The notes under the pieces were generated by a model. The model ran no database searches. It was not told where the DNA came from and was given only the letters and a program-made list of their open reading frames with translations. Both the position numbers and the translations under genes were made by a program. Shown here piece after piece: positions 51,474 to 59,165 of a DNA stretch of 64,000 bases. The stretch is from Prevotella sp. (GTDB lineage Bacteria > Bacteroidota > Bacteroidia > Bacteroidales > Bacteroidaceae), in contig JAGAWQ010000008.1 of NCBI GenBank assembly GCA_017941345.1, positions 1-64,000 on the forward strand, written 5' to 3'. Numbering within the stretch: the stretch's first letter is position 1; each line of letters begins with the position of its first letter.

Positions 51474-52691
51474 ATGATGTATAATATCAATAAGGTACGC
51501 GAGGATTTCCCCATTTTGCAGCGTGAGGTCTATGGTAAGCCACTGGTTTACCTGGATAATGCGGCGACGACGCAGAAACCGCTCTGTGTATTGGATGCCA
51601 TGCGTGAAGAGTACATGAACGTGAATGCCAACGTACATCGGGGAGTGCATTATCTCTCTCAGCAGGCCACCGACTTGCATGAGGCGGCTCGTGAGAAGGT
51701 GCGCCAGTTTATCAATGCTGAAAAAACAGAGGAAATCGTTTTTACGCGTGGCACTACGGAGGCTATCAATCTCGTAGCTTCTACCTTCTGTGAGTCGCAG
51801 ATGAAGGCGGGCGACGAAGTGATCGTCACTGATATGGAGCACCACTCTAATATTGTACCTTGGCAGTTGCAGTCGATGAAACGGGGGATTATAGTAAAAC
51901 ACCTGCCCATCACCGATGATGGTCAGCTTGAACTCACTCCTCTCTCCTCTCTCCTCACTCCTTGTACGAAGCTCATCAGCATCGCTCATGTCAGCAATGT
52001 CCTGGGTACAGTGAATCCTGTCGATGAAATCGTGAGAATCGCTCATCAGCATGGTATTCCAGTATTGGTTGATGGCGCCCAGAGTGCCCCCCACATGCAG
52101 ATTGATGTCAGACAGTTGGATTGCGACTTCTATGCCTTCAGCGGACATAAGATGTATGGCCCTACGGGTATTGGCGTGCTATATGGTAAGGAGGAGTGGC
52201 TCGAAAAATTGCCCCCATACCAAGGTGGTGGTGAGATGATTGACAAGGTGTCGTGGGAACGAACAACTTTTGAGCGCCTGCCTTTCAAGTTCGAGGCTGG
52301 AACACCTGACTATGTAGCTACCCACGGGTTGGCGACAGCCATCGATTATCTCAGTTCTTTAGGCTTCGAAAATATCGAGGCTCATGAGCAAGAACTCACC
52401 CGCTACTGTATGGAACAGCTGAAAACTATTGATGGAATGAGGATTTTTGGTGAAGCGGAGCATAAGGATGCCGTCGTCTCGTTTCTGGTGGGCGATATTC
52501 ACCATTTGGATATGGGTACGTTGCTTGACCGTCTGGGTATCGCTGTCAGAACAGGACACCATTGTGCTCAGCCTCTGATGGACCGATTGGGTATCAGCGG
52601 TACGGTACGGGCTTCATTTGCCTTATATAATACGAAAGAGGAGGTGGATGCTTTGGTGAGTGGTATTCGCAGGGTCAGCCAGATGTTTTAG
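51474..52691 (+). CDS. sufS: Cysteine desulfurase SufS
   Basis: 405 aa. A PLP enzyme that takes sulfur from cysteine for SUF assembly. The PLP lysine is in SGHKMYGPTGIGVL and the active-site cysteine in RTGHHCAQPLMDR; YLDNAATTQKP and NVHRGVHYLSQ are family hallmarks. Near residue 155-162 the sequence LTPLSSLLTPC is made by a heptamer array, in a place where most SufS proteins have a short variable loop. Its stop overlaps the convergent FecR-like gene by 4 nt. ATG 51477 is an alternative start. Confidence 0.96.
   Translation: MMYNINKVREDFPILQREVYGKPLVYLDNAATTQKPLCVLDAMREEYMNVNANVHRGVHYLSQQATDLHEAAREKVRQFINAEKTEEIVFTRGTTEAINLVASTFCESQMKAGDEVIVTDMEHHSNIVPWQLQSMKRGIIVKHLPITDDGQLELTPLSSLLTPCTKLISIAHVSNVLGTVNPVDEIVRIAHQHGIPVLVDGAQSAPHMQIDVRQLDCDFYAFSGHKMYGPTGIGVLYGKEEWLEKLPPYQGGGEMIDKVSWERTTFERLPFKFEAGTPDYVATHGLATAIDYLSSLGFENIEAHEQELTRYCMEQLKTIDGMRIFGEAEHKDAVVSFLVGDIHHLDMGTLLDRLGIAVRTGHHCAQPLMDRLGISGTVRASFALYNTKEEVDALVSGIRRVSQMF
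51934..51961 (+). repeat. Heptanucleotide tandem array (TCTCTCC/TCACTCC x4) inside sufS
   Basis: Units at 51934, 51941, 51948 and 51955, two TCTCTCC flanked by two TCACTCC; in frame in this copy, coding TPLSSLLTP. Confidence 0.85.
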
Positions 52692-52990
52692 TTGATGCTG
52701 TATTGCGTCGACTGCATGATACGCAGTTTCAGGCGTTCTGCCTCTTCGGGCGACAACAGGTCACAATCGTCTAAATGGTTGAGGATATAACATGCCTTCA
52801 TGTATGCTGAGCGAATCTGCGGAGCTGCTTGAAGATAGGATGTCCAATAAGATTCTTTTTCTGAACAAGAATCTATGACATAACGGATGAAGTCGTCATC
52901 ACGCAGGAAATCGTCTACTTTGGTGTAAATAGTTTGTTTCAAGTGTTCCGTCTTTTCTTTAAGACGTAAAACAGGCTTGAATGTCATCAT
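52688..52990 (-). CDS. Short FecR-like N-terminal protein, possible anti-sigma factor
   Basis: 100 aa, no membrane span. DDFIRYVIDSCSEKESYWTSYL and the following helices look like the cytoplasmic N-terminal domain of Bacteroidetes FecR-type anti-sigma factors, in which the sigma-binding part is followed by a membrane span and a FecR domain; both are missing here. It starts 13 nt after the ECF sigma stop, so the two form an operon. It could be a minimal soluble anti-sigma factor or the remains of a truncated FecR gene. Confidence 0.55.
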   Translation of the reverse strand: MMTFKPVLRLKEKTEHLKQTIYTKVDDFLRDDDFIRYVIDSCSEKESYWTSYLQAAPQIRSAYMKACYILNHLDDCDLLSPEEAERLKLRIMQSTQYSIN

Positions 52991-53003
52991 GTATTAGAAG
53001 AAT

Positions 53004-53561
53004 TTACATGGCGGCCTCGCGGAGTTTCAACATACCCCTATGCATGAGATTGCGTACTGAGTGATAGTTCATCTGCATGATTTCGCAAATCTCATCGTAT
53101 TTACGCTGCTCTAAATAATATAAGGTGATGGCCTGACGCTGACGTCGTGTCAAGTGTTCCATCAGGTGGGCTACCTGTGCTGACTGCATGGACTCTTGTT
53201 CTGTGTGCAAGTAGTCGTTTTCTACATCACTTATCGCATAGTGGAATTCATAGTCCTCCACAGCATCCTCGCTGGCAAAGGTTTGACGGCGAAACTCGTC
53301 GAAGAGTCGGTTTTTCAGAGAAATTATCAGGTATGAACCTAAATTGTTGATTGTGTTTTTATCTCCACGCTTGTTGTATACCTTAACGAATACATCATGA
53401 ATGCAGTCTTTCAGCAACTCCTGATCCTGGGTAATCTTCATTCCATAGTTGAATAACATCTGTATATACAGGTCGTACAACTCAGCAAAGGCATGATTAT
53501 TGCCAGCACAGAACTCAGTCACGAGCTCGCGGGTGCGTTCTTTAAGTTGATGGTTTGCCAT
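53004..53561 (-). CDS. ECF sigma factor, FecI-like
   Basis: 185 aa from ATG 53561. The ATG at 53609 overlaps the promoter -7 box, so the shorter start is used. Region 2 has FAELYDLYIQMLFNYGMKI and LLKDCIHDVFVKVYNKR; region 4 has LTRRQRQAITLYYLEQRKYDEICEIM and the recognition helix NYHSVRNLMHRGMLKLRE. This form usually controls a TonB-dependent uptake locus together with FecR and a TonB receptor. No SusC/SusD pair is adjacent; the pectin genes upstream are the nearest possible targets. Confidence 0.88.
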   Translation of the reverse strand: MANHQLKERTRELVTEFCAGNNHAFAELYDLYIQMLFNYGMKITQDQELLKDCIHDVFVKVYNKRGDKNTINNLGSYLIISLKNRLFDEFRRQTFASEDAVEDYEFHYAISDVENDYLHTEQESMQSAQVAHLMEHLTRRQRQAITLYYLEQRKYDEICEIMQMNYHSVRNLMHRGMLKLREAAM

Positions 53562-53606
53562 GCGGTAGAGATTAGTTATATGTTTTAAGTAGTTTGTTTT
53601 CAGTTG

Positions 53607-53614
53607 CAAAGATA
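53607..53614 (-). promoter_or_regulatory. Promoter -7 box for the FecI-like sigma gene
   Basis: Minus-strand TATCTTTG, 46 nt upstream of the chosen ATG. The -33 element is not clear. Confidence 0.55.
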
Positions 53615-53654
53615 TGGAAAATTCTAATATCCCATGCGAAAAAACAGTTAAAAA

Positions 53655-53691
53655 AATGGGAAAAATTGGTATTTACCCGATTTTTCCCATT
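53655..53691 (-). terminator. Rho-independent terminator of the pectin operon
   Basis: AATGGGAAAAAT (53655-53666) and ATTTTTCCCATT (53680-53691) form a 12-bp stem with a 13-nt loop. On the minus strand a T run (complement of 53651-53656) follows, 7 nt after the DUF6298 gene stop. Confidence 0.8.
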
Positions 53692-53697
53692 GAATTC

Positions 53698-56682
53698 TTA
53701 TTTTTTCTTTAACCAGAAGACTCCTGAGTCTTCAAGAGCTGCAACTTTTTTCGTTGTCCCTAATCGCCTTATCTCGCCCGTTTTTTCGTCTATCTGATAT
53801 AATATATAGGTGTTGTTGGTAGGCAAGTTAACATTTTGTGCGCTCTTTGCTAACTTGTAAATCACCATGCCATCAGGGCCAGCCAGAGCGTAGTCATCGC
53901 CAGTCTTTGACGGTTCCATCGAGGAAACGTCATGTAGGAAGACTTGGTCTTTAACTGGAATGGCAGCACATGAGCCACCGGCCATCAGCGATGCCCAACA
54001 CAATTCAGGATGCTTCTGAGCTGAGTAGACAACGGCCTTGCCGTATTTCGTGCGATACTCACTAACGGCACGATATACATCTTCAAAGCGAGCACTTCCT
54101 GTCCGTATTTTGCGCAGATACTGTCGGGGGGCTACGCTTACACCACCCTCAGGTGCGTATTCTCCTTTGCTATGGTAGAACCATTGTTCTATATCAATGA
54201 TGTCGACGACTTTCGAGCGGACGGAATCGTTGAGAATAGCATCCTGCACATCTTTATTCACGGCTAAGTCGACGAGGACATGACCATTTTCTTTCTCCCA
54301 TTCAGCTATCACGTCAATCCAGAACTGCACGAAAGGTAGTGGCCCTGTGAACTCCTCGCCAATGGAGTGGATGACGTTAGGCTGACCTTTGAAGGCATCC
54401 AGCGACTGGCGAATGTACTGGCGATGCAACTCGCGCATCGTTGGATTGGTGATGTCATAGAATAGGGCGGCGGTAAAGATGCGTTTGTCGCCGGTGAAGT
54501 TGACGGGCTCCAGGAATGGCGTACCATTGACGTTGTTGGCTGTTCGCCAAGGACAGTCTACCCAATGTGCGCCAGCTTCCAGGATGTTATGTTGGAAATA
54601 GTGCTGATTTTTGAGCAGCATACCGATGGATTCTGTCTTTTTTGCAAACTGTTGGAGTCGCCAGAAGTACCATTTGTTCAACGTTGTCAAGTCGTACTTC
54701 GACATACCGTCCCATGCCAGCTCCTTGCCAGTTCGGGCGAAAGGCTGTTCGTAGAAAGGAGCCCATGCGTCGCCATTCTTTCTGCGGATGCGTTCGTGGT
54801 CGTCGCGACGACGGTCCGTCCAGAGTCCATAGTTCTGGCTGAACAGTAGGGTGTGGTTACGTTGCATTTCTGCCACAACGGAGTCTATGCGGTCAGTACC
54901 TCCCGTTCTTTCTTGTCCAGGAACAAAGCGTGTCAAGGCATATTTCGCCTTCGCCATTGTAGCATCCATCGCACGCCCATTCCACCAGGGAGTCTGGTGC
55001 TTGCCGCCTACCAATACTGCCCCGTCTTTTATGAGCCACCCGTTGGTGATGGTATAATTAGCAGGACGGTTAGCGTTAGCAGGACCAGTATGACTAGTAA
55101 AAGCCTTGATGGGTGTTACATCTCCTTCGAAGCGGGCTGAGTCAATCCACATTTGCATCGTTATGCGTGGCTGCAACGCTTCTTCAGCTAATTTGACAGC
55201 CTCTTCGATTGTTGGCGAGCTGCTGGCATTGACAGGACGGTTGTAGATTCGGCATTGGGCTTCGACATCACGCCCTAAGCGCTTCTCCAACTGTGAGGCA
55301 AAGAGTGAGTAAGGCTTGACGTGCTCGTTCATTTGTCCATATTCACCATTACCCTGAATCTGTCCCCAGCAGCCATAGGAGTGGTTACGGTTCAGCGAAT
55401 CGGGCGAGTAACAGAACAGGCCGGCAGCCGTCGACTGCCACATCATACTGTTGGCCGTGCTCCATCCTGCTCCAAACTTCTCCAGTTCCCAGTTCTTAAA
55501 GACGATATCATTGCCGTCAATGTTGACGATATCAAACAAGATACCTGGAGCCCATGATGAGATGGCTCCGCTGGGACCAAACGACTCGTAGCTTTCACAT
55601 TGAACAAAGGCATTGGGTCCTGGTGCCGTATGTCCTACGGCAAAGTCGTTGATGCCATGTTCTGAATAACAACGCTGGAAAAGTGTCATTTCACCAAAGG
55701 TAAGGAAAGTACGACGCCGGTATCCGCCAATCTCAGAGACAGGCTCCAGCGACTTACAGTCTTCAACGGTTGTCTGTCTTGCTGACTTCTGAATGATAAC
55801 AGCCGAGCCGGCAAAATGGCGGAAGTTAACCATGCGGACCCAGCAGTTTTCAGCATCGGCAATATATACCCCATCCCAGCAATGGTCTTCATCCTTGGGA
55901 AGTGCTTTGTTATAGTCTGACTCCAACGACAGGTTCTCCACGCCACATTCAGCTATCAGTCCTGGTTGCTCGTAGACAACAGCCTTAGCTCCGCCCCATA
56001 GGCTGCTGATAGCAGATGTGATGGGAGCATTGAGCGTAACCTCCTTACCGTTGACTGCCACTATCTGCCGATTCCAACGGAGGTCGATGTCGCCAGGATG
56101 CCAAGCCCAATAGCCCATGCGCTTACCACCGCCAAACGACTGGCAGCCGAGTGACTCTATCCATTCTTGCGTAGAAGGACGGATGATAGCGAGGCGAGTG
56201 CCTGGTTTTAAGGCGGAACTACCGCCTTGCAGGGAACAAGCCATTGCGCCAGGATTGGTGTCGGAGACGGTAAATGTGTCCTTGACGGAAATCGCTCGCG
56301 TACCTTCTATATATATAAGGGCACCACGGTCATATCCTGTTTTGCGGAGAATGGTCTTGTCGCGTCCGCTGCCTCGCAGCACAACCCCACTTGTACGAAT
56401 CCGTAAGGGTTCGCTCAGGGTAAATGTTCCCTCAGCGAGTAAGACAGCTCCACGTATGCCCGTCAGTTTGTCGGGCTTCTGACTGCTCACCCAGTCGATG
56501 GCTGCCTGTATGTTTGCAGCATCATCCGTACTGGAAGGCTGTACGTAGGTAGCCACCTTTACCGATGGAATGGGCTGTTCTGAACGTTGATAGCCACAAT
56601 ATGAGTAATCCATCGGCACCTCTTGGGCTACCGATGGAATTACGAAAAGTGTGATCAGAACGACTAATATGTGTCTTCTCAT
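53698..56682 (-). CDS. Secreted beta-helix plus DUF6298-type protein, pectin-associated
   Basis: 994 aa with a signal peptide. Residues about 40-450 form a right-handed beta-helix of the pectate-lyase/pectin-lyase-like kind (DDAANIQAAIDWV, RGAVLLAEGTFTL, GVVLRGSGRDKTIL). Residues about 630-900 carry the pattern of DUF6298: WYFWRLQQFAKKTE, HNILEAGAHWVDCPWR, FVQFWIDVIAEWEKENGH, KVVDIIDIEQWFY. These two-part proteins occur in rhamnogalacturonan and pectin loci; the reaction is not known to me. The start overlaps the DUF3826 gene by 4 nt. Confidence 0.72.
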   Translation of the reverse strand: MRRHILVVLITLFVIPSVAQEVPMDYSYCGYQRSEQPIPSVKVATYVQPSSTDDAANIQAAIDWVSSQKPDKLTGIRGAVLLAEGTFTLSEPLRIRTSGVVLRGSGRDKTILRKTGYDRGALIYIEGTRAISVKDTFTVSDTNPGAMACSLQGGSSALKPGTRLAIIRPSTQEWIESLGCQSFGGGKRMGYWAWHPGDIDLRWNRQIVAVNGKEVTLNAPITSAISSLWGGAKAVVYEQPGLIAECGVENLSLESDYNKALPKDEDHCWDGVYIADAENCWVRMVNFRHFAGSAVIIQKSARQTTVEDCKSLEPVSEIGGYRRRTFLTFGEMTLFQRCYSEHGINDFAVGHTAPGPNAFVQCESYESFGPSGAISSWAPGILFDIVNIDGNDIVFKNWELEKFGAGWSTANSMMWQSTAAGLFCYSPDSLNRNHSYGCWGQIQGNGEYGQMNEHVKPYSLFASQLEKRLGRDVEAQCRIYNRPVNASSSPTIEEAVKLAEEALQPRITMQMWIDSARFEGDVTPIKAFTSHTGPANANRPANYTITNGWLIKDGAVLVGGKHQTPWWNGRAMDATMAKAKYALTRFVPGQERTGGTDRIDSVVAEMQRNHTLLFSQNYGLWTDRRRDDHERIRRKNGDAWAPFYEQPFARTGKELAWDGMSKYDLTTLNKWYFWRLQQFAKKTESIGMLLKNQHYFQHNILEAGAHWVDCPWRTANNVNGTPFLEPVNFTGDKRIFTAALFYDITNPTMRELHRQYIRQSLDAFKGQPNVIHSIGEEFTGPLPFVQFWIDVIAEWEKENGHVLVDLAVNKDVQDAILNDSVRSKVVDIIDIEQWFYHSKGEYAPEGGVSVAPRQYLRKIRTGSARFEDVYRAVSEYRTKYGKAVVYSAQKHPELCWASLMAGGSCAAIPVKDQVFLHDVSSMEPSKTGDDYALAGPDGMVIYKLAKSAQNVNLPTNNTYILYQIDEKTGEIRRLGTTKKVAALEDSGVFWLKKK

Positions 56683-57293
56683 TTTTTCTCCTTTGCTTGT
56701 TTTTCTTCTACCCGCTTCATCCAGTTGTCGCGCTCCTTTTTCAGGTCGTAACCGCGGGCGGAGAGCCAGTTGTTGGTGCGTCCGCGATACTTGTCGAACC
56801 AGAAGTGCTTGCCTTTGGAGTCGGCAGCATCCATCGCGTATTCACGAGCCTCCTTGAGCCAGATGAGCACCTGCTTCTTCTCGTATTCAGAGAGCGTGGG
56901 TATCATGTCCTGTGTGGCCTGATAGTCGCGTTTCAGTCGCCCGAAGGTCATGCCGTCTTTCACAGCATCTATCTGCTCTTCCGTCAGATATTGTGCCAGA
57001 GCCGAAGCCAATTCAAAGTGGTGTTTGTATAGCTCGGCATTCAGGGCGTCCTGTTGAGTCTTGTCGTACTTGGAGTGGATGTCGTTCAGCAGGAAGTAGC
57101 GGTTGGCAATGATGTTGCGAACGTTCTCCGCTACTTGAGCATCAGTAAGTCCAAGACCATCGACGATTTTTTGTGCACGTCCCTTGATGGTCTCCACATA
57201 CTGGGGGTCCTGCCCATCCGTCTTGAGCTCCACCTGTGCACTTGCTGTCAGGGTAAGCAGCATTAACATTGCTGCACACAAAACCTTCTTCAT
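56679..57293 (-). CDS. DUF3826 secreted protein
   Basis: 204 aa with a signal peptide (KKVLCAAMLMLLTLTASA) and an all-helical mature part. Visible family-like segments include GRAQKIVDGLGLTD, NIIANRYFLLNDIH, LTEEQIDAVKDGMTFGRLKRDY and DSKGKHFWFDKYRGRTNNWLSARGY. DUF3826 genes stand beside pectate lyases in many Bacteroidetes. The function is unknown. It starts 9 nt after the PL1 lyase and overlaps the DUF6298 gene. Confidence 0.82.
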   Translation of the reverse strand: MKKVLCAAMLMLLTLTASAQVELKTDGQDPQYVETIKGRAQKIVDGLGLTDAQVAENVRNIIANRYFLLNDIHSKYDKTQQDALNAELYKHHFELASALAQYLTEEQIDAVKDGMTFGRLKRDYQATQDMIPTLSEYEKKQVLIWLKEAREYAMDAADSKGKHFWFDKYRGRTNNWLSARGYDLKKERDNWMKRVEEKQAKEKK

Positions 57294-57302
57294 ACGCGTT
57301 GC

Positions 57303-59039
57303 TTAGTTGATTCTCTTGACCAGCGTGTCGTGGTTGTTCTTCAAGTCAGTCCAATCCACCTTCACATTGGTAGGAATGTCGTTGATATACTTCTCGATGT
57401 TGGTATAGCCGTCGCCTGTGCAGTCCTTGTTGGCATCCGACGGGTCGTTGGGGTTCAGCCCATTGTTGATTTCCCATTCGTCGGGCATACCATCGCCGTC
57501 GCTGTCCTTCCAGGGCTTCCACTTGCTGTATTCAGGATATCCGCCCATCTGTCGCGGGTCGGTAATAATACCATCCTTGTAGCTGTCCTTAGCCAGGCGG
57601 CGATATTTGAACAGTCCTTCTTCGTTCTGCGAGCGCTTGTGCAGTCCCCACATATCGCCATAGGGATTATCCTTCACCTTCTTCTCGTAGTTCTCCACGT
57701 AGTAAGCCTTTCCTGTGCGGACCTCTTCGCAGATGCGTTGGTCTACAATATCACGACAAGGAATGGTGGCTCCTGCGTAGTTCAGCACCCATTGGAAAGC
57801 ACTTCTGGTATCCATCACCGTCAGGAATGGCATGTTGAAGGGCTCGTTCGAACGCATCATCGACTGCAAGGTCTCATCAATCTCAGACTTCTGGTCCTCA
57901 ATCTGAATGCCGCCCTTCCAGTTGTCTTTTGTGATTTCAGGGTAGCCCTCCATGATGTTTCCATTGGCATAGACGCGACCATACTGCTTGAAGGGGAACA
58001 GTCCCTCAGAACGACTCTCGGCCTTGATGATACGATGTCCTACAGGGGTGTCTTTTGGAGTCAGAGGACCTGGCTTGTAATAGTTGTTGATGAAGTTAAA
58101 CATCGACTTGAACTCACCACCGTCAGCCGTACGATGTACCCAGTTGTAGACCACGTTGTTGACGAAGTTGAAGACGCCAGCCCATCCGATGCTGGGGTTA
58201 CGTCCCGTATTGTCGGCCCACAGGTTACGCATAAAGGTCGTGTTCTCACCACCGATAGTCGAGCCGAAGGCGTGGTTCCAAGTGTCAAGAGCCTTAGCCG
58301 AGATGGTGTTCTGAATAGTTACGTTGACGGTAGGGGTCTTACGCTTGGCCTTACCATCGTTCAGGTCGAACATGTGGCGATAGAACGAGATGTTCTCGTC
58401 CAAGCCCCACTCGCACGAGCAATGGTCAATCATGATGTTACCCACAGGGTTGCCTCCAAAGGAGTCTTCGCGATAGGTCACTTGCGTCTCACCACGACGG
58501 AAACGCATGTGGCGTACAATCACGTCGTGCGTGTCTACCTGGAACGACTCTCCTGCTATGATGACGCCGTCGCCAGGAGCCGTCTGTCCTGCAATCGTAA
58601 TATAAGGAGCGCGCACGTAGATAGGTGACTTGAGTCGGATGATGCCTGACACATTGAACACCACGATGCGGGCGCCACCTTGCTCACAAGCCCAGCGGAA
58701 GGAGCCAGGACCGTCGTCATTGAGGTTCGTCACCGTCAGCACCTTACCTCCGCGTCCGCCAAAGGTGTACATTCCACCGCCCTCAGCACCTGGGAATGCA
58801 GGAATCTTAGCCTGACGCAGGTCGTAGGGCATGCTGGCCCAGGGCACATAAGGCCTGCCTGCTTTTGCCTCTTCTACTACAATAGGGAATGCCACAGCCC
58901 ATGCAGAGTCGCTGTGAGCTGCCCATTGTTTCTTTTGCTTTTCGATGTACTGCTTAGCCTCGCCGGTCATGTCAGGATACTGTGCGCTGACAGAAAGGCT
59001 CAATGAGGCAGCCATCGCCATGAGAATCATTTTCTTCAT
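57303..59039 (-). CDS. Secreted pectate lyase, PL1-like
   Basis: 578 aa from ATG 59039, which begins a signal peptide (KKMILMAMAASLSLSVSA); a 15-residue upstream extension is rejected. The mature protein has FPGAEGGGMYTFGGRGGKVLTVTNL, typical of this lyase group, then IVFNVSGIIRL, TIAGQTAPGDGV, VIVRHMRFRRGE and IMIDHCSCEWGLDEN of the parallel beta-helix. The C-terminus has a calcium-loop linker (DSDGDGMPDEWE). It should cleave polygalacturonate outside the inner membrane. It leads the three-gene pectin operon and is divergent from the TonB receptor. Confidence 0.85.
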   Translation of the reverse strand: MKKMILMAMAASLSLSVSAQYPDMTGEAKQYIEKQKKQWAAHSDSAWAVAFPIVVEEAKAGRPYVPWASMPYDLRQAKIPAFPGAEGGGMYTFGGRGGKVLTVTNLNDDGPGSFRWACEQGGARIVVFNVSGIIRLKSPIYVRAPYITIAGQTAPGDGVIIAGESFQVDTHDVIVRHMRFRRGETQVTYREDSFGGNPVGNIMIDHCSCEWGLDENISFYRHMFDLNDGKAKRKTPTVNVTIQNTISAKALDTWNHAFGSTIGGENTTFMRNLWADNTGRNPSIGWAGVFNFVNNVVYNWVHRTADGGEFKSMFNFINNYYKPGPLTPKDTPVGHRIIKAESRSEGLFPFKQYGRVYANGNIMEGYPEITKDNWKGGIQIEDQKSEIDETLQSMMRSNEPFNMPFLTVMDTRSAFQWVLNYAGATIPCRDIVDQRICEEVRTGKAYYVENYEKKVKDNPYGDMWGLHKRSQNEEGLFKYRRLAKDSYKDGIITDPRQMGGYPEYSKWKPWKDSDGDGMPDEWEINNGLNPNDPSDANKDCTGDGYTNIEKYINDIPTNVKVDWTDLKNNHDTLVKRIN

Positions 59040-59152
59040 ATCGATATGTTTTTTAATGTTTAGTCTGTTTTTATGACGTATCAAAAGTCAGAATGTCTAT
59101 TTTATAAACGTTTTTTTGCATTGATTTGCAATAGGAATTGAAATTTTAATAG

Positions 59153-59160
59153 TACCTTTG
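59153..59160 (+). promoter_or_regulatory. Promoter -7 box of the TonB receptor gene, leaderless context
   Basis: TACCTTTG is followed by only 5 nt (CAGCC) before the ATG at 59166, which implies a leaderless or nearly leaderless mRNA. The -33 element is weak. Confidence 0.6.
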
Positions 59161-59165
59161 CAGCC

